This document shows positions 1-4,641 of a DNA stretch of 5,752 nt, in pieces; position 1 is the stretch's first letter; each line of letters begins with the position of its first letter. This stretch comes from Candidatus Cloacimonadota bacterium. GTDB lineage: Bacteria; Cloacimonadota; Cloacimonadia; Cloacimonadales; Cloacimonadaceae. The translations under genes and the position numbers were made by a program. Below the pieces are notes generated by a model. The model ran no database searches, had not been told where the DNA came from, and worked only from the letters and a program-made list of their open reading frames with translations. Where the stretch lies: the NCBI GenBank assembly GCA_028703735.1, contig JAQVMI010000136.1, forward strand, positions 1 to 5,752. The letters are read 5' to 3'.

Positions 1-838
1 TGCCGTTGCGCGTAATTGTGCCACTATTTACGGTAAGAGAATACCATAAACCTCTTTTTTTTACCACAAAATCGTAGGAGCTTTTCAGAAACACAATTTC
101 GTCGTTTGTATCACGATTCTCGTAAATCTTGGTAAGACAGCTATGGGTGAATTGCGTATTTCCTATCCAGAAATCGCTATCTGGTGGCAACAAAATCAGG
201 CTGTTGGGCCGAACAGTTTTGCCCTCTATTACCACAGAACTATGTGTACCAACTCCTATAAACAGATACTTATCTATTGCATACAAAGATGCTTCATACG
301 CAGAAAGTGAAGTATTGCGAAAGCGGATATCTGCATTGGAAGCAGAACCAAAAATTACATAATCTGAAAACAAGGAATGGCGTACATGAGAAACGTGGTG
401 TTCGCAAGGTATGGAAATGGTTCCATTGTTACTGGCTTCAAAGTAATCTATCAAAGCAATAAATGATTCCGGATATAGGGATAGTTGTTTACAATAATCC
501 AATATCTCTGTAATCTCCGAGATCCGCAGTTCACCAGCAGTTTTGGCTAATATTATCAGGCTTTGTAATAGCCGAACTTTATCCAGATGTGATAAATGCT
601 TATCCAGATAATCCAGCACATCATTTATCAGATATTCACTATCAATAATTTCCCGTACATAGCTTTCCCAAGAAACATCCACCAGAGAAAACAGATTGGT
701 TAGCAGCGAATATAGTATGCTAATTTCGCTGGAGCTTATCTGAGAATCGCTCTTAAGGGTGAAAACATAAAGTCTGGTGACCATGTCTATGGTCTTTTTT
801 CTTCTGTCCTGTTCGTCCTTAATACTGCTTTTTTGCAT
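1..838 (-). CDS. N-terminal part of a TerB-like/FHA-like domain protein, possibly a large ABC transporter (runs off left edge)
   Basis: An open frame reads leftward from ATG at 838 to base 1 without a stop: 279 complete codons, 3' end outside the window. Residues about 20-133 look all-helical and resemble a TerB fold, with the segment LLQSLIILAKTAGELRISE (about 90-108) matching the usual 'small acidic turn plus E' pattern. Residues about 155-230 resemble a degenerate FHA domain: VIFGSASNADIRF (161-173), then VVIEGKTV (202-209), then a turn ending WIGNTQF (224-230). The last residues (YDFVVKKRGLWYSLTV onward) look like the start of another beta-rich unit. Some Bacteroidetes-type proteins carry TerB plus FHA-like domains ahead of an ABC ATPase and ABC-2 membrane domain; I infer this may be one, but no Walker motif is inside the window. 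A GTG at 850, in frame, is an alternative start; neither has a good Shine-Dalgarno site. It lies 22 nt (ATG) or 10 nt (GTG) after the DUF2851 stop, so it is probably co-transcribed and translationally coupled. Confidence 0.75.
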   Translation of the reverse strand, partial: MQKSSIKDEQDRRKKTIDMVTRLYVFTLKSDSQISSSEISILYSLLTNLFSLVDVSWESYVREIIDSEYLINDVLDYLDKHLSHLDKVRLLQSLIILAKTAGELRISEITEILDYCKQLSLYPESFIALIDYFEASNNGTISIPCEHHVSHVRHSLFSDYVIFGSASNADIRFRNTSLSAYEASLYAIDKYLFIGVGTHSSVVIEGKTVRPNSLILLPPDSDFWIGNTQFTHSCLTKIYENRDTNDEIVFLKSSYDFVVKKRGLWYSLTVNSGTITRNG

Positions 839-860
839 ATCCAACTTCACTTATTGGGTG

Positions 861-2153
861 CTATCCACTTTGTTTACATTCTTCGCACAAGTGATAGCGG
901 CAGTGGCGATAGAATATATCCATTAATCCTTGCTGATAGAGGGATTTCTTGTTCACTTCTTTTATCTGGCTGGGGTTTATGTGACGGCACATGAATCGGG
1001 TTACATGGTTTTCCACCAAAGCTCCAAAGCAATTCCAGGATTCCATTATTGCAACAGCAAGAGCAGTATCTGCATGTTTTTGTGCATATAAATACATAAT
1101 GGGTAAATAGATGTTTAGATACATATTGTCTATAACAGAGGGTCCCAAACCCTTGCTTAGAGGTAACATACTATTAGGTTGCGCTTTGAATAATCCGCTG
1201 AATAGCTTAAACCTGGCTTTGGGATCAGGAAGGGAAGATTCCACATTTTGTAAGAAATCGTTTAGCAAGCCTGGTCTTGCAGAACTAAATATGAATTCCG
1301 ACAGCAATATTATGCGATTCAGTGGTTGATTTGCGGGACGTATTCTAAAAAGTTGCCAATCTATGAACAGTTTACGTGCATAAAACCTTTGTTCTTCATA
1401 AGCTTCCATAATTGCAGTAAGCTGTTGGGGTAAAATCATTTTTTGGCATTTAGTTAACAATCCGCTGCTTCCACATATTATCCCAATCATTTGCACAGCA
1501 CTCATTCCTTCATTAATCCAGGCACACAGGTTGGCATAGGTGATGCTCTGTGCCAATTGCTGAAGGTTAAATTTGTTCTTATCATATCCTGCTGCTTCCA
1601 TCAAACCCTCATAGAGAATTTGGTTGAAGCTGCTTAAGGAAAGGGAGGCATTGAATCGTTTTACCTTGCCCATAAATCTCTGTTTGCCATGCACACTCAA
1701 AATGGTAAATAGCCTGGCATTATCTATGGCAGATAGCAGATCACAATAATCTGTTTTAGAGTTTATATGGGCATCTCCAATCTCAATAATCAGTTTCTGA
1801 ATATCGGAGGAAAGCTGATCCTTTAGCTCCAGAATCTCTACAAATTCTCCGTCCTCTTTGATGGTTAGTTTATCCTTTCCCATGTGGTTCAGAACTACAT
1901 GCAAAATAACCTTGTTATAAAAATGATCTTCGTGATGCGAATGTCTTTGCCAATCGTGGGTGTTCTGATGTATCTCTACTGATCCTTGAATATCTTCTCC
2001 ATCCAGATTGATAATGGCATTTACAAAATCAGGTCCCCTAAAGGTGTTATACTGACCCTGGTAAACTACTTTCAGTTCTTTTCCGCTTACGGTTTTTAGC
2101 TGAGAACAAAGATGGTTTGCATCCCAGATGTGATGAAGAAATTTCTCTTCCAT
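861..2153 (-). CDS. DUF2851 family protein of unknown function
   Basis: This 430-residue protein matches what I know of the DUF2851 family in length and in its conserved N-terminus: GPDF (40-43), GSVEIH (57-62), DW (67-68), H71, H73, H74, D76, and YNKVILHVV (79-87). The middle (about 130-400) is helical with no motif I can name. The C-terminus has a compact Cys/His group: C418, H421, C423 and C426, which could bind a metal; such a tail is usual in this family. The family's biochemical function is not established. The spacing of D42 and the E60/H62 pair on consecutive predicted strands is reminiscent of PD-(D/E)XK nuclease-like folds, but that is only my inference. No signal peptide or membrane segment is visible, so it is probably cytoplasmic. 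Its ATG overlaps the mtgA stop by one base (TAATG) and it has no clear ribosome binding site, pointing to termination-reinitiation coupling with mtgA. Confidence 0.88.
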   Translation of the reverse strand: MEEKFLHHIWDANHLCSQLKTVSGKELKVVYQGQYNTFRGPDFVNAIINLDGEDIQGSVEIHQNTHDWQRHSHHEDHFYNKVILHVVLNHMGKDKLTIKEDGEFVEILELKDQLSSDIQKLIIEIGDAHINSKTDYCDLLSAIDNARLFTILSVHGKQRFMGKVKRFNASLSLSSFNQILYEGLMEAAGYDKNKFNLQQLAQSITYANLCAWINEGMSAVQMIGIICGSSGLLTKCQKMILPQQLTAIMEAYEEQRFYARKLFIDWQLFRIRPANQPLNRIILLSEFIFSSARPGLLNDFLQNVESSLPDPKARFKLFSGLFKAQPNSMLPLSKGLGPSVIDNMYLNIYLPIMYLYAQKHADTALAVAIMESWNCFGALVENHVTRFMCRHINPSQIKEVNKKSLYQQGLMDIFYRHCRYHLCEECKQSG

Positions 2154-2824
2154 TAGAAATACTTTTGCAGAAGATTATATCGTTGACGTGCAGAGGCAGA
2201 ATTATAGTAGTTTTGCGGGCTATATTTTACGGGATTGGTAAGAACGCTAATTACACTCATTGCTTGGCTACGGGTTAGCCTTCGGCAGCTTTTTCCATAA
2301 TAATATTGTGCAGCGGATTCGATGCCATAAATCCCTTTTCCCCATTCCACATAGTTAAAATACAGCTCCAGCATCCGCTTTTTGGGCAAACAAATCTCCA
2401 TAATCAAAGTGGCTTGAATTTCCATATATTTACGCAGATAGTTTCTATCTGTTGTTAAGAAAATGGAACGAGCTAACTGATTACTGATTGTGCTGGCTCC
2501 AAAGCGGATCTTTCCTGCTTTTTGGTTGCGTTGGTAAGCTTCCTTCACCATGTTCCACTCGAATCCAAAGTGCTTGTAAAAATTGCCGTCTTCCAGGGCA
2601 ATTAGCATCCTTTGAGTTCTTTGGGGAATGTTTTCCAGCTTGCAGTAATAACGCTTTTTAAGGGGGTATCCGCGTATCAGGTAACGTTGCAGCATCAGAG
2701 GAGTAACTGGGGGATTCACTACATTATAAAGTAGCGATAATCCCGCGATAATTCCCCAATACCATAAATGAACCACAAATATGGTATGTAAAACTCGTTT
2801 CCAGAACGAGCGTTTTTTTTTCAT
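2153..2824 (-). CDS. mtgA: Monofunctional biosynthetic peptidoglycan transglycosylase
   Basis: This is a GT51 glycosyltransferase that polymerises lipid II into glycan strands on the outer face of the inner membrane. It has no transpeptidase domain: 223 residues, slightly shorter than E. coli MtgA (about 242). A basic N-terminus (MKKKR) and a hydrophobic segment (about 11-34) form the membrane anchor, followed by NPPVTPLML (37-45), typical of MtgA. The GT51 motifs are intact: EDGNFYKHFG (78-87), with E78 as the expected catalytic glutamate and H85; GASTISNQLAR (109-119); RKYMEIQATLIME (131-143), with E135 in the place of the second active-site acidic residue; and ELYFNYVEWGKGIYGIESAA (153-172). 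The ATG begins 7 nt beyond the U-tract of the rpsT terminator and has no Shine-Dalgarno sequence, although the signal-anchor N-terminus supports this start. Nine A residues follow the ATG. It is followed by the overlapping DUF2851 gene. Confidence 0.96.
   Translation of the reverse strand: MKKKRSFWKRVLHTIFVVHLWYWGIIAGLSLLYNVVNPPVTPLMLQRYLIRGYPLKKRYYCKLENIPQRTQRMLIALEDGNFYKHFGFEWNMVKEAYQRNQKAGKIRFGASTISNQLARSIFLTTDRNYLRKYMEIQATLIMEICLPKKRMLELYFNYVEWGKGIYGIESAAQYYYGKSCRRLTRSQAMSVISVLTNPVKYSPQNYYNSASARQRYNLLQKYF
2794..2810 (-). promoter_or_regulatory. Small hairpin inside the first codons of mtgA
   Basis: On the mtgA strand, CTCGTT and AACGAG form a perfect 6-bp stem with a 5-nt loop (CTGGA), covering about codons 5-10, followed directly by TTTT (2790-2793). 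It could affect early elongation or translation initiation of mtgA, or it could be chance. The pairing is seen in the sequence; any role is inferred. Confidence 0.3.
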
Positions 2825-2831
2825 CTAATAC

Positions 2832-2857
2832 AAAAAAAAAGCCCAATTAAGGGCTTT
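2832..2857 (-). terminator. Rho-independent terminator after rpsT
   Basis: Read on the minus strand, a perfect 7-bp stem AAAGCCC/GGGCTTT with a 6-nt loop (TTAATT) runs into a tract of nine T residues (2832-2840). It begins 8 nt beyond the rpsT stop codon. The T-tract ends only 7 nt before the mtgA ATG, so this structure separates rpsT from the downstream operon and probably lets only part of the transcription through. Confidence 0.88.
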
Positions 2858-2865
2858 AATACTGT

Positions 2866-3123
2866 TTAGGCTTTGCTTTTGTTAATGATATCTGCAAGCC
2901 TGGCTTTGCGACGGGAGGCTGTACGCTTGTGGATAACACCCTTTTTGGCAGCTTTGTCTAATTGGGAATAAAGTTGGGATAACATCTTTTCCTTTTCTTC
3001 TATGGTACCAGAGGTGTGCATTTGCTTGGAAAGAGTTTTAATAGTGCGTTTCACATAGTTGTTTCTGGCAGCTCTCTTTTTGTCTGTCTTCATTCTTTTT
3101 TCGGGCGATTTGTGTTGTGGCAT
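2866..3123 (-). CDS. rpsT: 30S ribosomal protein S20
   Basis: S20 binds 16S rRNA early in 30S subunit assembly. The 85-residue length, the lysine/arginine-rich composition and the layout are typical: the N-terminal motif KSPEKRMKTDKKRAARN (5-21), a long basic helix, and the C-terminal segment KKGVIHKRTASRRKARL (60-76), which matches the conserved 'KG-(V/I)-(I/H)-K-(N/R)-xA-xR-(K/R)-xSRL' end of the family. The start is secured by AAGAGGA at 3128-3134, 4 nt before the ATG. A strong promoter lies just upstream and an intrinsic terminator just downstream, so it is probably mainly a monocistronic transcript, with some readthrough into mtgA. E. coli S20 is known to be autoregulated at translation; nothing here proves the same. 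Confidence 0.97.
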   Translation of the reverse strand: MPQHKSPEKRMKTDKKRAARNNYVKRTIKTLSKQMHTSGTIEEKEKMLSQLYSQLDKAAKKGVIHKRTASRRKARLADIINKSKA

Positions 3124-3164
3124 AGTATCCTCTTATTAGTGTAGTATTTTTAATTCTATGTCCC

Positions 3165-3192
3165 AATATAATTTGGGTTGTATATCTGTCAA
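3165..3192 (-). promoter_or_regulatory. Sigma70-type promoter of rpsT
   Basis: On the minus strand a consensus -35 box TTGACA (3187-3192) is followed after 16 nt by TATATT (3165-3170). The predicted start, near 3157-3159, gives a leader of about 35 nt that contains the AAGAGGA ribosome binding site. The -10 box sits inside a 5-bp inverted repeat, CCCAA/TTGGG (3162-3177), which might be an operator or may be chance. Upstream, CAAGCTG (3190-3196) overlaps the -35 box and recurs inverted as CAGCTTG at 3232-3238. Confidence 0.75.
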
Positions 3193-3269
3193 GCTGTTTT
3201 ATTCCAAAGGGCATACCCCCAAATTTTTAACCAGCTTGAATTTTGGGCTTCAGTTGAAGGTCAAACATG

Positions 3270-3377
3270 CATGCCCTTCCTCGCTTGCCTGCTTCAATCA
3301 TGGAATCAATAAGGAATCATTAAGGACTTCATCCGTATTGATTCCTTATTTATTCCGTAATTCAAGCAAGAGGCATG
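3270..3377. repeat. Long imperfect inverted repeat in the intergenic region
   Basis: The inner arms, 3302-3319 and 3339-3356, pair over 17 of 18 positions (core AATAAGGAATCA against TGATTCCTTATT) around a 19-nt loop. Outward, the arms keep related segments in the same order (ATTCAAGCAAGAGGCATG on the right, CATGCC, CTCGCTTGCC and TTCAAT on the left), so a long interrupted hairpin of about 108 nt is possible. No T-tract follows on either strand, so a simple terminator is unlikely. It may be a decayed mobile element or a structured RNA/DNA element between divergent functions. An ORF on the plus strand (3158-3391) crosses it but shows no protein-like features. Confidence 0.65.
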
Positions 3378-3387
3378 GGCAATTATT

Positions 3388-3511
3388 GTAACATAGGATT
3401 GTATCCTGGTGTAGGGTTGGGTTTGTAACCCAATCCCGTTACGCCGGTTAAAAACCGGCTTGTACAACAGCTTAAAAAGCTATGTTACGAAAACAAAAAA
3501 GCTATGTTACG
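3388..3511. repeat. REP/MITE-like palindrome cluster with terminal repeats
   Basis: GTAACATAG at 3388-3396 is inverted relative to two CTATGTTAC copies at 3480-3488 and 3502-3510. The right end carries a 16-nt exact direct repeat, AAAAAGCTATGTTACG, at 3474-3489 and 3496-3511. Between the ends lies a run of adjacent palindromes: GGGTTGGGTT with AACCCAATCCC (3414-3437, one bulged base), GCCGGTT/AACCGGC (3443-3459, perfect, 3-nt loop), TTGTACAA (3460-3467) and AGCTT/AAGCT (3469-3481). GTTACG occurs three times (3438, 3484, 3506). The cluster ends 5 nt from the 3' end of the deacetylase gene, so it would form the 3' untranslated part of that mRNA. No transposase is present; a dispersed non-autonomous element is an inference. 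Confidence 0.7.
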
Positions 3512-3516
3512 CATTG

Positions 3517-4389
3517 TTATTTTAGCCAAAACTTCAAGGCACTTTTCCAAAATGAACCTTCCATGTTCTGCCTTTGGAAGTGTTGGTTAGTGCCCAGATT
3601 ATCCCCTCTGCGATAGTTTACCCCAAAAGTAGCCAATAATCCCAGTTTGTTGCTCAATTCAGAAATGGTTTCGGCATCACCCGATCTTCCATAAGGGAAA
3701 GCAAATAAACGTTCATAGGGTAAATGGAGGACATCAAAAGAAAAAAAGCTGGCATTTACCTCTGCCAAAGCTTCGCTTATACTTAACCGGGAAAAATCCG
3801 GATGAGAATGGCTATGTGAACCAATCTCTGCTCCCTTTGCTACCAGTTCTGCCAATTGCTCAGAGCTTAAGAAAGGCTTGTGATTGAATAGGTATTCCTC
3901 TTGACTAATGGGGTATAGCTGCTGCCAAAGTGTATCGGTAAGATCGTCTTTTTGGGACATAGGCATCATATCAAAAAAGTTCAGCAGGTTTGCTCCGGGT
4001 AAAAGCTCACCCATTAATCCTTCCAATGAAGGTTTTGCCACACTATTGCGCAGGATTATCAGCTTGTGATTCCATGCTAAGAATTTGTTATTTATGCATT
4101 TGCTTACTATGAACAGAGTGGGGCTTATCTTGTATTTGTTCATAATGGATAAGAGTGGTGCATAGTTGCAAGCAAAACCATCGTCAAAAGTAACCGAGAA
4201 AGATTTTACTCTTAAGCAATCACTTTCAGCTACTGCAACACTTAGGGGAAACTCTCTATAGCCTAAATTGGTTAGCAAGCGAATCTGCCGCTCAAAATGT
4301 GAGTAAGATATACTAAGTGGATAGATATCCGGCGGTTTTTTTGCTATAGCATGGTAGTATAAAATCCTGTGGGGTTTCGAAACATTCAT
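3517..4389 (-). CDS. Polysaccharide deacetylase (NodB homology, CE4 family)
   Basis: This 290-residue protein has the NodB/CE4 landmarks: HRILYYHAI (7-15), the TFDDGF metal-binding and catalytic motif (67-72; D69, D70), SHSHSHPD (191-198; H192 and H196 in the H-x3-H metal pair) and FAFPYGR (229-235). Family members remove N- or O-acetyl groups from polysaccharides such as chitin oligomers, peptidoglycan or exopolysaccharide; the substrate here is not visible. About 115 residues separate the first two motifs, including NNKFLAWNHKL (100-110), an insertion seen in the subgroup found in surface-polysaccharide gene clusters. No signal peptide is evident, so an intracellular or membrane-peripheral role is possible. 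An upstream in-frame ATG at 4422 adds 11 residues but lacks a suitable ribosome binding site; the start at 4389 has AAGGA 7 nt upstream. The gene is divergent from pgsB and ends beside a repeat cluster, with no clear intrinsic terminator. Confidence 0.9.
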   Translation of the reverse strand: MNVSKPHRILYYHAIAKKPPDIYPLSISYSHFERQIRLLTNLGYREFPLSVAVAESDCLRVKSFSVTFDDGFACNYAPLLSIMNKYKISPTLFIVSKCINNKFLAWNHKLIILRNSVAKPSLEGLMGELLPGANLLNFFDMMPMSQKDDLTDTLWQQLYPISQEEYLFNHKPFLSSEQLAELVAKGAEIGSHSHSHPDFSRLSISEALAEVNASFFSFDVLHLPYERLFAFPYGRSGDAETISELSNKLGLLATFGVNYRRGDNLGTNQHFQRQNMEGSFWKSALKFWLK

Positions 4390-4396
4390 TGATACA

Positions 4397-4401
4397 TCCT
4401 T
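4397..4401 (-). promoter_or_regulatory. Ribosome binding site deciding the deacetylase start
   Basis: AAGGA lies 7 nt before the ATG at 4389. The alternative in-frame ATG at 4422 has its nearest purine-rich match (AAAGG) 12 nt away. This favours the shorter, 290-residue protein, whose sequence becomes family-like within a few residues. Confidence 0.75.
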
Positions 4402-4476
4402 TTGAAACTTGCAGGCAATCATTTTGGCTTTATGCCTTTGGTCAAGGGAAATCTGAACTAATATTCAATTCATCGC

Positions 4477-4482
4477 ATTATA
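4477..4482 (-). promoter_or_regulatory. Candidate -10 box for the deacetylase gene
   Basis: TATAAT on the minus strand matches the sigma70 -10 consensus exactly. The region 16-18 nt further upstream is a poor -35 match, so this is a tentative call based on one hexamer and position. Confidence 0.35.
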
Positions 4483-4641
4483 TGTAATAAATGGAATGGT
4501 TATTGCACACCCATAAATGAAGCAGACATGATGAAGCTTGTGGTTGGGTTGCAAAGATTGTAAATTAGCTTAGCTTTGTAGCCGTAAGTCTCAGTGGATC
4601 TTGTGCTTGCTTATGTTTAATAATTAGTTACAGGGGAATAA

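Larger units (their letters stand above)
4390..4641. other. Divergent intergenic region between the deacetylase and pgsB
   Basis: These 252 nt separate two divergently transcribed genes and hold no convincing ORF. On the minus strand a perfect TATAAT (4477-4482) could be the -10 box for the deacetylase, giving a leader of about 80 nt, but no good -35 box is found at the right spacing. For pgsB I see only a Shine-Dalgarno sequence and no confident promoter hexamers. No strong hairpin, riboswitch-like structure or operator repeat stands out. Confidence 0.5.

Noticed and set aside
54..61. Apparent frameshift or early stop near the left edge of the TerB/FHA-like gene
   Set aside because: Counting the A-tract as nine gives a TAG stop soon after; the tract has exactly eight bases, and the frame then stays open to base 1 with sensible protein sequence.
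129..462. Two overlapping plus-strand ORFs (129-362, 277-462)
   Set aside because: They lie antisense to the longer open frame on the minus strand, which has a continuous protein-like composition and TerB/FHA-like features.
1111..1329. 72-codon plus-strand ORF
   Set aside because: Antisense to the DUF2851 gene and without a ribosome binding site or recognisable content.
3158..3391. 77-codon ORF on the plus strand between rpsT and the deacetylase
   Set aside because: It overlaps the rpsT promoter and the long inverted repeat, has no ribosome binding site, and its translation shows no domain, signal or membrane pattern.
3443..3459. Perfect GCCGGTT/AACCGGC hairpin as an intrinsic terminator for the deacetylase gene
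   Set aside because: No T-tract follows the stem on the minus strand, and it lies nearly 60 nt beyond the stop codon within the repeat cluster.
3474..3511. Possible start of a CRISPR array from the direct 16-nt repeats
   Set aside because: Only two copies, 6 nt apart, with no spacer-length intervals and no cas gene.
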